From Nomia melanderi (taxonomy: Eukaryota > Arthropoda > Insecta > Hymenoptera > Halictidae), in the NCBI RefSeq assembly GCF_051020985.1, contig NW_027475133.1, forward strand, positions 4,030,001 to 4,094,000: a DNA stretch of 64,000 nucleotides, given 5' to 3'. Below the pieces are notes generated by a model. The model saw nothing but the letters and a program-made list of their open reading frames with translations, was not told where the DNA came from and ran no database searches. The translations under genes were made by a program, and so were the position numbers. The stretch's first letter is position 1; the number at the start of each line of letters is the position of its first letter. Below, piece after piece: positions 1 through 11,841 of this stretch.

Positions 1-1300
1 GGGGCCGGACACTCAGGGTCAGGGAAAAATCCAATATATATCTGGTGATATCTCGGGTGCTATTACAGATAGCGCAATAAACCAAAGTGAATTATCTGCA
101 GGAGGCCCTGGCGCATGAATCTGTGCAACGGGAACGACCTCGGACCACCAGGAGCCGAGAAAACCACAGTCTCATGGGGCCGGACACTCAGCGTCAGGGC
201 AAAATCCAATATATATCTGGTGATATCTCGGGTGCTATTAGAGATAGCGCAATAAACCAAAGTGAATTATCTGCAGGAGGCGCTGGCGCATGAATCTGTG
301 CAACGGGAACGACCTCGGACTACCAGGGGCCGAGAAAACCACAGTCTCATGGGGCCGGACACTCTGGGTCAGGGAAAAATCCAATATATATGTGGTGATA
401 TCTCGGGTGCTATTAGAGATACCGCAATAAATCAAAGTGCATTGTCTGTAGGAGGCCCTGGCGCATGAATCTGTGCAGCGGGAACGACCTCGGACCACCA
501 GGGGCCGAGAAAACTACAGTCTCATGCGGCCGGACACTCAGGGTCTGGGGAAAATCCAATATATATCTGGTGATATCTCGGGTCCTATTACAGATAGCGA
601 AATAAATCAAAGTGCATTGTCTGTAGGAGGCCCTGGCGCATGAATCTGTGCAGCGGGAACGACCTCGGACCTCCAGGGGCGGAGAAAACCACCGTCTCAT
701 GGGGCCGGACACTCAGGGTCAGGGGAAAATCCAATATATATCTGGTGATATCTCGGATGCTATTAGAGATAGCGCAAGAAACCAAGTGAGTTATCTGCAG
801 GAGGCCCTGGCGCCTGAATCTGTGCAGCGGGAACGACCTCGGACCACCAGGGGCCGAAAAAACCACAGTCACATGGGGCCGGACACTCAGGGTCAGGGGA
901 AAATCCAATATATATCTGGTGATATCTCGGGTGCTATTAGTGATAGCGCAATAAACCAAAGTGATTTGTCTGCAAGAGGCCCTGGTGCATGAATCTGTGC
1001 AGCGGGAACGTCCTCGGATCACCAGGGGCCGAGAAAACCACCATCTCATGGGGCCGGACACTCAGGGTCAGGGGAAAATCCAATATATATCTGGTGATAT
1101 CTCGGGTGCTATTAGTGATAGCGCAATAAACCAAAGTGAATTATCTGCAGGAGGCCCTGGCGCATGAATCTGTGCAGCGGGAACGACCTCAGACCACCAG
1201 GGGCCGAGAAAACTACAGTCTCATGCGGCCGGACACTCAGGGTCTGGGGAAAATGCAATAAATATCTGGTGTTATCTCGGGTTCTATTACAGATAGCGAA
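1..1300 (+). repeat. Left-edge block of mixed monomers
   Basis: About 7.4 monomers with no HOR period inside the block. The monomer near 781-815 has a 1-bp deletion (ACCAAGTGAG for ACCAAAGTGAG) linked to GGCGCCTG for GGCGCATG. This haplotype otherwise occurs only between 49 and 61 kb. The next monomer (about 961-1,060) carries CTGCAAGAGG, GGTGCATG and CGGATCACC, shared with monomers near 45.2, 52.1 and 53.8 kb. The block therefore resembles the far right of the window more than its immediate neighbours. Confidence 0.85.
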
Positions 1301-3575
1301 ATAAATCAAAGTGCATTGTCTGTAGGAGGCCCTGGCGCATGAATCTGTGCAGCGGGATCGACCTCGGACCACCAGGGGCCGAGAAAACCACCGTCTCATG
1401 GGGCCGGACACACAGGGTCAGGGCCAAATCCAATATATATCTGGTGATATCTCGGGTGCTATTAGAGATAGCGCAATAAACCAAAGTGTATTATCTGCAG
1501 GAGGCCCTGGCGCATGAATGTGTGCAGCGGGAACGACCTCGGACCACCAGGGGCCGAGAAAATCGCAGTCTCATGGGGCCGGACACTCAGGGTCAGGGAA
1601 AAATCCAATACATATCTGGTGATATCTCGGGCGCTATTAGAGATAGCGCAATAAACCAAAGTGAATTATCTGCAGGAGGCCCTGGCGCATGAATCTGTGC
1701 AGCGGGAACGACCTCGGTCCACCAGGGGCCGAGAAAACCACCGTCTCATGGGGCTGGACACTCAGGGTGAGGGAAATATCCAATATATATCTGGTGATAT
1801 CTCGGGTGCTATTACAGATAGCGCAATAAATCAAAGTGCATTGTCAGTAGGAGGCCGTAGCGCATGAATCTGGGCAGCGGGAACGACCTCTGACCACCAG
1901 GGGCCGAGAAGACCACCGTCTCATGGGGCCGGCCACTCAGGGTCAGGGGAAAATCCAATATATATCTGGTGATATCTCGGGTGCTATTAGAGATAGCGCA
2001 ATAAGCCAAAGGGAATTATCTGCAGGACGCCCTGGCGCATGCATATGTGCAGCGGGAACGACCTAGGACCACCAGGGGCCGAGAAAACCACCGTCTCATG
2101 GGGCCGGACACTCAGGGTAAGGGAAAAATCCAATATATATCTGGTGATATCTCGGGTGCTATTAGAGATAGCGCAATAAACGAAACTGAATTATCTGCAG
2201 GAGGCCATGGCGCATGCATATGTGCAGCGGGAACGACCTAGGACCACCAGGGGCCGAGAAAACCACCGTCTCATGGGGCCGGACACTCAGGGTCAGGGAA
2301 AAATCTAATATATATCTGGTTATATCTCGGGTGCTATTACAGATAGCGCAATAAATCAAAGTGCATTACTTGTAGGAGGCCCTGGCGCATGAATCTGTGC
2401 AGCGGGAACGACCTCGGACGACCAGGGGCCGAGAAAACCACAGTCTCATGGGGCCGGACACTCAGGGTCAGTGAAAAATACAATATATATCTGGTGATAT
2501 CTCGGGTGCTATTAGTGATAGCCCAATAAACCAAAGTGAATTGTGTGCAGGAAGCCCTGGCGCATGATTCTGTGCAGCGGGAACGACCTCGGACCACCAG
2601 GGGCCGAGAAAATCACCGTCTCATGGGGCCTGACTGTAAGGGTCAAGGGAAAACCCAATATATATCTGGTGATATCTAGGGTGCTATTAGAGATACCGCA
2701 ATAAATCAAAGTGCATTGTCTGTAGGAGGCCCTGGCGAATGAATCTGTGCTGCAGGAACGACCTCGGACCACCAGGGGCCGAAAAAATTAGTGATATTCG
2801 GAATCCGTCACCCAAGGTCATGTAAAAATGCAGCATATATCTGGTGATATCTCGGGTGCTATTACAGATAGCGCAATAAATCAAAGTGCATTGTCTGTAG
2901 GAGGCCCTGGCGCATGTATCTGTGCAGCGGGAACGACCTCGGACCACCAGGGGCCGAGAAAATTGGTGATATTCGGAATCCGTCACCCAAGGTCATGTAA
3001 AAATGCAGCATATATCTGGTGATATCTCGGGTGCTATTACAGATAGCGCAATAAATCAAAGTGCATTGTCTGTAGGAGGCCCTGGCGCAAGAATCTGTGC
3101 AGCGGAAACGACCTCGGACCACCAGGGGCCGAGAAAACCACAGTCTCATGGGGCCGGACACTCAAGGTCAGGGGAAAATCCAATATATATCTGGTTATAT
3201 CTCGGGTGCTATTAGAGATAGCGCAATAAACCACAGTCAATTATCTGCAGGAGGCCCTGGCGCATGAATCTGTGCAACGGGAACGACCTCGGACCACCAG
3301 GGGCCGAGAAAATCACCGTCTCATGGGGCCGGACTGTAAGGGTCAGGGAAAAACCCAATATATATCTGGTGATATCTAGGGTGCTATTAGAGATACCGCA
3401 ATAAATCCAAGTGCATTGTCTGTAGGAGGCCCTGGCGACTGAATCTGTGCAGCAGGAACGACCTCGGATCACCAGGGGCCGAGAAAATTAGTGATATTCG
3501 GAATCCGTCACCCAAGGTCATGTAAAAATGCAGCATATATCTGGTGATATCTCGGGTGCTATTACAGATAGCGCA
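1301..3575 (+). repeat. 13-monomer HOR (2,275 bp), copy 1
   Basis: This segment matches the next one at an offset of 2,275 bp, which is 13 x 175. Diagnostic shared variants include GGGATCGACC (1,355/3,630), GACACACAGG (1,408/3,683), GAATGTGTG with ATCGCAGTC (1,516 and 1,563, with partners 2,275 bp on), and GCCGAAAAAATT (2,779/5,054). Only scattered single-base differences were noticed, such as C/A at 1,424/3,699 and T/G at 2,631/4,906. The left limit lies between 1,300 (GCGAA here, GCGCA in the partner) and about 1,355. The copy holds three type B monomers at about 2,788, 2,962 and 3,487. Confidence 0.92.
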
Positions 3576-4500
3576 ATAAATCAAAGTGCATTGTCTGTAG
3601 GAGGCCCTGGCGCATGAATCTGTGCAGCGGGATCGACCTCGGACCACCAGGGGCCGAGAAAACCACCGTCTCATGGGGCCGGACACACAGGGTCAGGGCA
3701 AAATCCAATATATATCTGGTGATATCTCGGGTGCTATTAGAGATAGCGCAATAAACCAAAGTGTATTATCTGCAGGAGGCCCTGGCGCATGAATGTGTGC
3801 AGCGGGAACGACCTCGGACCACCAGGGGCCGAGAAAATCGCAGTCTCATGGGGCCGGACACTCAGGGTCAGGGAAAAATCCAATACATATCTGGTGATAT
3901 CTCGGGCGCTATTAGAGATAGCGCAATAAACCAAAGTGAATTATCTGCAGGAGGCCCTGGCGCATGAATCTGTGCAGCGGGAACGACCTCGGTCCACCAG
4001 GGGCCGAGAAAACCACCGTCTCATGGGGCTGGACACTCAGGGTGAGGGAAATATCCAATATATATCTGGTGATATCTCGGGTGCTATTACAGATAGCGCA
4101 ATAAATCAAAGTGCATTGTCAGTAGGAGGCCGTAGCGCATGAATCTGGGCAGCGGGAACGACCTCTGACCACCAGGGGCCGAGAAGACCACCGTCTCATG
4201 GGGCCGGCCACTCAGGGTCAGGGGAAAATCCAATATATATCTGGTGATATCTCGGGTGCTATTAGAGATAGCGCAATAAGCCAAAGGGAATTATCTGCAG
4301 GACGCCCTGGCGCATGCATATGTGCAGCGGGAACGACCTAGGACCACCAGGGGCCGAGAAAACCACCGTCTCATGGGGCCGGACACTCAGGGTAAGGGAA
4401 AAATCCAATATATATCTGGTGATATCTCGGGTGCTATTAGAGATAGCGCAATAAACGAAACTGAATTATCTGCAGGAGGCCATGGCGCATGCATATGTGC
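2035..4500. repeat. Near-perfect 16-bp dyads, 4 sites
   Basis: At 2,035-2,050, 2,210-2,225, 4,310-4,325 and 4,485-4,500 the usual GCGCATGAATCTGTGC becomes GCGCATGCATATGTGC. This pairs with itself over 16 bp apart from two G/T positions and the centre. The four sites are two sites duplicated by the 2,275-bp HOR. The normal version still offers a 5-bp stem with a 6-base loop (GCGCA/TGTGC, one G/T pair). Confidence 0.75.
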
Positions 4501-5710
4501 AGCGGGAACGACCTAGGACCACCAGGGGCCGAGAAAACCACCGTCTCATGGGGCCGGACACTCAGGGTCAGGGAAAAATCTAATATATATCTGGTTATAT
4601 CTCGGGTGCTATTACAGATAGCGCAATAAATCAAAGTGCATTACTTGTAGGAGGCCCTGGCGCATGAATCTGTGCAGCGGGAACGACCTCGGACGACCAG
4701 GGGCCGAGAAAACCACAGTCTCATGGGGCCGGACACTCAGGGTCAGTGAAAAATACAATATATATCTGGTGATATCTCGGGTGCTATTAGTGATAGCCCA
4801 ATAAACCAAAGTGAATTGTGTGCAGGAAGCCCTGGCGCATGATTCTGTGCAGCGGGAACGACCTCGGACCACCAGGGGCCGAGAAAATCACCGTCTCATG
4901 GGGCCGGACTGTAAGGGTCAAGGGAAAACCCAATATATATCTGGTGATATCTAGGGTGCTATTAGAGATACCGCAATAAATCAAAGTGCATTGTCTGTAG
5001 GAGGCCCTGGCGAATGAATCTGTGCTGCAGGAACGACCTCGGACCACCAGGGGCCGAAAAAATTAGTGATATTCGGAATCCGTCACCCAAGGTCATGTAA
5101 AAATGCAGCATATATCTGGTGATATCTCGGGTGCTATTACAGATAGCGCAATAAATCAAAGTGCATTGTCTGTAGGAGGCCCTGGCGCAAGAATCTGTGC
5201 AGCGGAAACGACCTCGGACCACCAGGGGCCGAGAAAACCACAGTCTCATGGGGCCGGACACTCAAGGTCAGGGGAAAATCCAATATATATCTGGTTATAT
5301 CTCGGGTGCTATTAGAGATAGCGCAATAAACCACAGTCAATTATCTGCAGGAGGCCCTGGCGCATGAATCTGTGCAACGGGAACGACCTCGGACCACCAG
5401 GGGCCGAGAAAATCACCGTCTCATGGGGCCGGACTGTAAGGGTCAGGGAAAAACCCAATATATATCTGGTGATATCTAGGGTGCTATTAGAGATACCGCA
5501 ATAAATCCAAGTGCATTGTCTGTAGGAGGCCCTGGCGACTGAATCTGTGCAGCAGGAACGACCTCGGACCACCAGGGGCCGAGAAAATTAGTGATATTCG
5601 GAATCCGTCACCCAAGGTCATGTAAAAATGCAGCATATATCTGGTGATATCTCGGGTGCTATTACAGATAGCGCAATAAATCAAAGTGCATTGTCTGTAG
5701 GAGGCCCTGG
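3576..5710 (+). repeat. 13-monomer HOR, copy 2, with one monomer lost
   Basis: The copy follows copy 1 at +2,275 bp up to about 5,185, then at +2,100 bp (12 x 175) to about 5,710. One monomer has therefore been removed, or was never present. In copy 1 the extra monomer lies between about 2,787 and 3,086, where two adjacent type B monomers provide a natural site for unequal exchange. The match ends near 5,716, where this copy reads GCATGTATC and copy 1 reads GCATGAATC with GGGATCG. Confidence 0.9.
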
Positions 5711-6534
5711 CGCATGTATCTGTGCAGCGGGAACGACCTCGGACCACCAGGGGCCGAGATAATTAGTGATATTCGGAATCCGTCACCCAAGGTCATGTAA
5801 AAATGCAGCATATATCTGGTGATATCTCGGGTGCTATTACAGATAGCGCAATAAATCAAAGTGCATTGTCTGAAGGAGGCCCTGGCGCATGAATCTGTGC
5901 AGCGGGAAAGACCTCGGACCACCAGGGGCCGAGAAAACCACAGTCTCATGGGGCCGGACACTCAGCGTCAGGGAACAATCCAATATATATCTGGTGATAT
6001 CTCGGGTGCTATTAGAGATAGCGCAATAAACCAAAGTGCACTGTCTGCAGGAAGCCCTGGCGCATGATTCTGTGCAGCGGGAACGACCTCGGACCACCAG
6101 GGGCCGAGAAAATCACCGTCTCATGGGGCCGGACTGTAAGGGTCAGGGAAAAACCCAATATATATCTGGTGATATCTAGGGTGCTATTAGAGATACCGCA
6201 ATAAATCGAAGTGCATTGTCTGTAGGAGGCCCTGTCGAATGAATCTGTGCTGCAGGAACGACCTCGGACCACCAGGGGCCGAGAAAATTAGTGATATTCG
6301 GAATCCGTCACCCAAGGTCATGTAAAAATGCAGCATATATCTGGTGATATCTCGGGTGCTATTACAGATAGCGCAATAAATCAAAGTGCATTGTCTGTAG
6401 GAGGCCCTGGCGCATGTATCTGTGCAGCGCGAACGACCTCGGACCACCAGGGGCCGAGAAAATTGGTGATATTCGGAATCCGTCACCCAAGGTCATGTAA
6501 AAATGCAGCATATATCTGGTGATATCTCGGGTGC
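5711..6534 (+). repeat. Transitional block rich in type B monomers
   Basis: About 4.7 monomers between the 13-mer HOR and the hexamer HOR. Three are type B (about 5,762, 6,287 and 6,462) and one carries the GGACTGTAAGG haplotype at 6,131. The segment around 6,187-6,520 resembles 2,687-3,020, including the paired variants AATTAGTGAT then AATTGGTGAT, so it is probably a further partial derivative of the 13-mer HOR. Confidence 0.75.
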
Positions 6535-7584
6535 TATTACAGATAGCGCAATAAATCAAAGTGCATTGTCTGTAGGAGGCCCTGGCGCATGAATCTGTGC
6601 AGCGGAAACGACCTCGGACCACCAGGGGCCGAGAAAACCACAGTCTCATGGGGCCGGACACTCAAGGTCAGGGGAAAATCCAATATATATCTGGTGATAT
6701 CTCGGCTGCTATTAGAGATAGCGCAATAAACCAAAGTGAATTATCTGCAGGAGGCCCTGGCGCATGAATCTGTGCAACGGGAACGACCTCGGACCACCAG
6801 GGGCCGAGAAAACCACAGTCTCATGGGGCCGGACACTCAGGGTCAGGGGAAAATCCAATATATATCTGGTGATATCTCGGGTGCTATTAGAGATAGCGCA
6901 ATAAACCAAAGTGCATTGTCTGCAGGAAGCCCTGGCGCATGATTCTGTGCAGCGGGAACGACCTCGGAACACCAGGGGCCGAGAAAATCACCGTCTCATG
7001 TGGCCGGACTGTAAAGGTCAGGGAAAAACCCAATATATATCTGGTGATATCTAGGGTGCTATTAGAGATACCGCAATAAATCGAAGTGCATTGTCTGTAG
7101 GAGGCCCTGTCGAATGAATCTGTGCTGCAGGAACGACCTCGGCCCACCAGGGGCCGAGAAAATTAGTGATATTCGGAATCCGTCACCCAAGGTCATGTAA
7201 AAATGCAGCATATATCTGGTGATATCTCGGGTGCTATTACAGATAGCGCAATAAATCAAAGTGCATTGTCTGTAGGAGGCCCTGGCGCATGAATCTGTGC
7301 AGCGGAAACGACCTCGGACCACCAGGGGCCGAGAAAACCACAGTCTCATGGGGCCGGACACTCAGGGTCAGTGAAAAATCCAATATATATCTGGTGATAT
7401 CTCGGGTGCTATTAGTGATAGCGCAATAAACCAAAGTGAATTGTCTGCAGGAAGCCCTGGCGCATGATTCTGTGCAGCGGGAACGACCTCGGACCACCAG
7501 GGGCCGAGAAAATCACCGTCTCATGGGGCCGGACTGTAAGGGTCAGGGGAAAACCCAATATATATCTGGTGATATCTAGGGTGC
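6535..7584 (+). repeat. Hexamer HOR (1,050 bp), copy 1
   Basis: Six monomers that recur at +1,050 bp (6 x 175). Shared variants are AGCGGAAACG (6,601/7,651), CTCAAGGTCA (6,661/7,711), CTCGGCTGCT (6,703/7,753), GGAAGCCCTGG with GCATGATTC (6,926/7,976), GTAAAGG (7,011/8,061) and GGCCCTGTCG (7,103/8,153). Single-base differences were seen at 6,969/8,019, 7,001/8,051 and 7,143/8,193. It includes one type B monomer (7,162). Confidence 0.92.
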
Positions 7585-8634
7585 TATTACAGATAGCGCA
7601 ATAAATCAAAGTGCATTGTCTGTAGGAGGCCCTGGCGCATGAATCTGTGCAGCGGAAACGACCTCGGACCACCAGGGGCCGAGAAAACCACAGTCTCATG
7701 GGGCCGGACACTCAAGGTCAGGGGAAAATCCAATATATATCTGGTGATATCTCGGCTGCTATTAGAGATAGCGCAATAAACCAAAGTGAATTATCTGCAG
7801 GAGGCCCTGGCGCATGAATCTGTGCAACGGGAACGACCTCGGACCACCAGGGGCCGAGAAAACCACAGTCTCATGGGGCCGGACACTCAGGGTCAGGGGA
7901 AAATCCAATATATATCTGGTGATATCTCGGGTGCTATTAGAGATAGCGCAATAAACCAAAGTGCATTGTCTGCAGGAAGCCCTGGCGCATGATTCTGTGC
8001 AGCGGGAACGACCTCGGACCACCAGGGGCCGAGAAAATCACCGTCTCATGGGGCCGGACTGTAAAGGTCAGGGAAAAACCCAATATATATCTGGTGATAT
8101 CTAGGGTGCTATTAGAGATACCGCAATAAATCGAAGTGCATTGTCTGTAGGAGGCCCTGTCGAATGAATCTGTGCTGCAGGAACGACCTCGGACCACCAG
8201 GGGCCGAGAAAATTAGTGATATTCGGAATCCGTCACCCAAGGTCATGTAAAAATGCAGCATATATCTGGTGATATCTCCGGTGCTATTACAGATAGCGCA
8301 ATAAATCAAAGTGCATTGTCTGTAGGAGGCCCTGGCGCATGAATCTGTGCAGCGGAAACGACCTCGGACCACCAGGGGCCGAGAAAACCACAGTCTCATG
8401 GGGCCGGACACTCAGGGTCAGTGAAAAATCCAATATATATCTGGTGATATCTCGGGTGCTATTAGTGATAGCGCAATAAACCAAAGTGAATTGTCTGCAG
8501 GAAGCCCTGGCGCATGATTCTGTGCAGCGGGAACGACCTCGGACCACCAGGGGCCGAGAAAATCACCGTCTCATGGGGCCGGACTGTAAGGGTCAGGGGA
8601 AAACCCAATATATATCTGGTGATATCTAGGGTGC
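7585..8634 (+). repeat. Hexamer HOR (1,050 bp), copy 2
   Basis: The second unit of the 1,050-bp period, with the same monomer order as copy 1 and one type B monomer (8,212). Just left of the unit, the monomer ending near 7,584 is a hybrid: its left part is the GGACTGTAAGG haplotype with ATCTAGGGTG (7,531-7,580) and its right part is the ATTACAG...GCGGAAACG haplotype. The corresponding position before copy 1 is a type B monomer. This looks like an exchange point within a monomer. Confidence 0.9.
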
Positions 8635-8840
8635 TATTAGAGATACCGCAATAAATCAAAGTGCATTGTCTGTAGGAGGCCCTGGCGCATGAATCTGTGC
8701 AGCGGAAACGACCTCGGACCACCAGGGGCCGAGAAAACCACAGTCTCATGGGGCCGGACACTCAAGGTCAGGGGAAAATCCAATATATATCTGGTGATAT
8801 CTCGGCTGCTATTAGAGATAGCGCAATAAACCAAAGTGCA
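8635..8840 (+). repeat. Hexamer HOR, truncated copy 3
   Basis: Only the first 1.2 monomers of the unit remain: GCGGAAACG at 8,702, CTCAAGGTCA at 8,761 and CTCGGCTGCT at 8,803. After about 8,838 the sequence switches from the expected GTGAATTATCTGCAGG to GTGCATTGTCTGTAGG and the hexamer order is lost. Parts of 9,512-9,700 again resemble the fourth and fifth monomers of the unit. Confidence 0.82.
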
Positions 8841-11130
8841 TTGTCTGTAGGAGGCCCTGGCGCATGATTCTATGCAGCGGGAACGACCTCGGACCACCAG
8901 GGGCCGAGAAAATCACCGTCTCATGGGGCCGGACTGTAAGGGTCAGGGAAAAACCCAATATATATCTGGTGATATCTCGGGTGCTATTAGAGATAGCGCA
9001 ATAAACGAAACTGAATTATCTGCAGGAGGCCCTGGCGCATGAATCTGTGCAACGGGAACGACCTCGGACCACCAGGGGCCGAGAAAACCACAGTCTCATG
9101 GGGCCGGACACTCAGGGTCAGGGCAAAATCCAATATATATCTGGTGATATCTCGGGTGCTATTACAGATAGCGCAATAAATCAAAGTGCATTACTTGTAG
9201 GAGGCCCTGGCGCATGAATCTGTGCAGCGGGAACGACCTCGGACGACCAGGGGCCGAGAAAACCACAGTCTCATGCGGCCGGACACTCAGGGTCAGTGAA
9301 AAATCCAATATATATCTGGTGATATCTCGGGTGCTATTACAGATAGCGCAATAAACCAACGCGCATTGTCTGTAGGAGGCCATGGCGCATGAATCTGTGC
9401 AGCGGGAACGACCTCGGACCACCAGGCGCCGAGAAAACCACAGTCTCATGGGGCCGGACACTCAGGGTCAGTGAAAAATCCAATATATCTCTGGTGATAT
9501 CTCGGGTGCTATTAGTGATAGCGCAATAAACCAAAGTGAATTGTCTGCAGGAAGCCCTGGCGCATGATTCTGTGCAGCGGGAACGACCTCGGACCACCAG
9601 GGGCCGAGAAAATCACCGTCTCATGGGGCCGGACTGTAAGGGTCAGGGGAAAACCCAATATATATCTGGTGATATCTAGGGTGCTATTAGAGATACCGCA
9701 ATAAATCAAAGTGCATTGTCTGTAGGAGGCCCTGGCGAATGAATCTGTGCTGCAGGAACGACCTCGGACCACCAGGGGCCGAGAAAATTAGTGATATTCG
9801 GAATCCGTCACCCAAGGTCATGTAAAAATGCAGCATATATCTGGTGATATCTCGGGTGCTATTACAGATAGCGCAATAAATCAAAGTGCATTGTCTGTAG
9901 GAGGCCCTGGCGCATGATTCTGTGCAGCGGGAACGACCTCGGACCACCAGGGGCCGAGAAAATCACCGTCTCATGGGGCCGGACTGTAAGGGTCAGGGAA
10001 AAACCCAATATATATCTGGTGATATCTCGGGTGCTATTAGAGATAGCGCAATAAACGAAACTGAATTATCTGCAGGAGGCCCTGGCGCAAGAACCTGTGC
10101 AGCGGAAACGACCTCGGAGCACCAGGGGCCGAGAAAACCACAGTCTCATGGGGCCGGACACTCAAGGTCAGGGGAAAATCCAATATATATCTGGTTATAT
10201 CTCGGGTGCTATTAGAGATAGCGCAATAAACCAAAGTCAATTATCTGCAGGAGGCCCTGGCGCATGAATCTGTGCAACGGGAACGACCTCGGACCACCAG
10301 GGGCCGAGACATCCACCGTCTCATGGGGCCGGACACTCAGGGTCAGGGAAAAATCCAATATATATCTGGTGATATGTCGGGTGCTATTACAGATAGCGCA
10401 ATAAATCAAAGTGCATTGTCTGGAGGAGGCCCTGGCGCATCAATCTGGGAAGCGGGAACGACCTCGGACCACCAGGGGCCGAGAAAACCACCATCTCATG
10501 GGGCCGGACACTCAGGGTCAGGGGAAAATCCAATATATATCTGGTGATGTCTCGGGTGCTATTAGTGATAGCGCAATAAACCAAAGTGAATTATCTGCAG
10601 GAGGCCCTGACGCATGAATCTGTGCAACGGGAACGACCTCGGACCACCAGGGGCCGAGAAAACCACAGTCTCATGGGGCCGGACACTCAGGGTCAGGGGA
10701 AAATCCAATATATATCTGGTGATATCTCGGGTGCTATTACAGATAGCGCAATAAATCAATCGCATTGTCTGTAGGAGGCCCTGGCGCATGAATCTGTGCA
10801 GCGGGAACGACCTCGGACCACCAGGGGCCGAGAAAACCACAGTCTCATGGGGCCGGACACTCAGGGTCAGGGGAAAATCCAATATATATCTGGTGATATC
10901 TCGGGTGCTATTAGAGATAGCGCAATAAACCAAAGTGAATTATCTGCAGGAGGCCCTGGCTCATGAATCTGTGCAACGGGAACGACCTCGGATCACCAGG
11001 GGCCGAGAAAACCACAGTCTCATGGGGCCGGACACTCAGGGTCAGATAAAAATCCAATATATATCTGGTGATGTCTTGGGTGCTATTAGAGATAGCGCAA
11101 TAAACCAAAGTGAATTATCTGCAGGAGGCC
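8841..11130 (+). repeat. Mixed monomer block without a clear HOR
   Basis: About 13 monomers mixing haplotypes of the left domain (GGACTGTAAGG at 8,931, 9,631 and 9,981; type B at 9,787) with those of the next domain (GAGACATCCACC at about 10,307, shared with 11,179 and 18,529). The monomer at about 10,757 has the 1-bp deletion AATCAATCGCATTG, found again only at about 52,397 and 54,141. It makes the local unit 174 bp. This explains the 123-codon minus-strand ORF at 10,562-10,933. Confidence 0.8.
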
Positions 11131-11805
11131 CTGGCGCATGAATCTGTGCAGCGGGAACGACCTCGGACCACCAGGGGCCGAGACATCCACCGTCTCATGG
11201 GGCCGGACACTCAGGGTCAGGGAAAAATCCAATATATATCTGGTGATATGTCGGGTGCTATTACAGATAGCGCAATAAATCAAAGTGCATTGTCTGGAGG
11301 AGGCCCTGGCGCATGAATCTGGGAAGCGGGAACGACCTCGGACCACCAGGGGCCGAGAAAACCACCGTCTCATGGGGCCGGACACTCAGAGTCAGGGGAA
11401 AATCCAATATATATCTGGTGATATCTCGGGTGCTATTAGAGATAGCGCAATAAGCCAAAGGGACTTAACTGCAGGAGGCCCTGGCGCATGCATCTGTGCA
11501 GCGGGAACGACCTCGGACCACCAGTGGCCGAGAAAACCACCGTCTCATGGGGCCGGACACTCAGGGTCAGGGGAAAATCCAATATATATCTGGTGATATC
11601 TCGGGTGCTATTAGAGATAGCGCAATAAGCCAAAGGGACTTATCTGCAGGAGGCCCTGGCGCATGAATCTGTGCAGCGGGAACGACCTCGGACCACCAGG
11701 GGCAGAGAAAACAACCGTCTCATGGGGCCGGACAATCTGGGTCAGGGAAAAATCCAATATATATGTGGTGATATCTCGGGTGCTATTACAGATAGCGCAA
11801 TAAAT
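11131..11805 (+). repeat. 0.67 kb segment, left copy (partner at 18,481)
   Basis: Matches 18,481-19,155 at +7,350 bp (42 x 175). Shared rare variants are GAGACATCCACC (11,179/18,529), TGGTGATATGTCGG (11,241/18,591), TCTGGAGGAGG (11,293/18,643), GAATCTGGGAAGCG (11,316/18,666) and AAGGGACTTA (11,457/18,807). A few single-base differences occur, for example CCAGTGGCC against CCAGGGGCC near 11,521/18,871. The match fails on the left at about 11,105 and on the right at about 11,806. Confidence 0.9.
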
Positions 11806-11841
11806 CAAAGTGCATTGTCTGTAGGAGGCCCTGGCGCATGA

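Larger units (their letters stand above)
2788..9840 (+). repeat. Type B1 divergent monomers, 11 copies
   Basis: In these monomers about 50 bp (offsets from the end of GGCCGAG to the A/T tract) are replaced by a diverged version of equal length. It contains TTAGTGATATTCGGAATCC, GTCACCCAAGGTCATGT and AAAAATGCAGCATATATC. Blocks start at about 2,788, 2,962, 3,487, 5,062, 5,587, 5,762, 6,287, 6,462, 7,162, 8,212 and 9,787. The rest of the monomer is normal and spacing stays at 175 bp, so the block diverged in place or was exchanged by conversion; it is not an insertion. It has an inner dyad ATTC-G-GAAT inside a GTGA...TCAC pair, and an exact CCAAGGTCA. Confidence 0.92.
2631..9990 (+). repeat. GGACTGTAAGG haplotype monomers, 12 copies
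   Basis: A monomer form with GACTGTAAGG in place of GACACTCAGG, usually with AAACCCAATATATATC and ATCTAGGGTGC, and often GATACCGCAATAA. It begins near 2,631, 3,331, 4,906, 5,431, 6,131, 7,006, 7,531, 8,056, 8,581, 8,931, 9,631 and 9,981. One stray copy lies near 32,380. It often precedes a type B monomer, forming a B-associated dimer. The last copies in this run (8,931 and 9,981) have ATCTCGGGTGC instead of ATCTAGGGTGC. Confidence 0.88.

Noticed and set aside
111..145. CENP-B box around GAATCTGTGCAGCGGGAAC
   Set aside because: Only the CGGGA half agrees with the consensus core (TTCG-N4-A-N2-CGGG). The TTCG half and the central A are absent in all monomers inspected.
125..145. RNA polymerase III B-box-like sequence on the minus strand (GAGGTCGATCCC or GAGGTCGTTCCC)
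   Set aside because: It lacks bases needed for GGTTCGANTCC spacing, and no matching A box or T-run terminator was found at a sensible distance.
101..240. GGAGG a few bases before ATG in each monomer, opening a 46-codon plus-strand ORF (MNLCSGNDLG...) that looks like a bacterial ribosome binding site and gene
   Set aside because: The context is a 64 kb tandem satellite with no other gene. The frame is interrupted or altered in many monomers and the spacing is a coincidence of the repeat.
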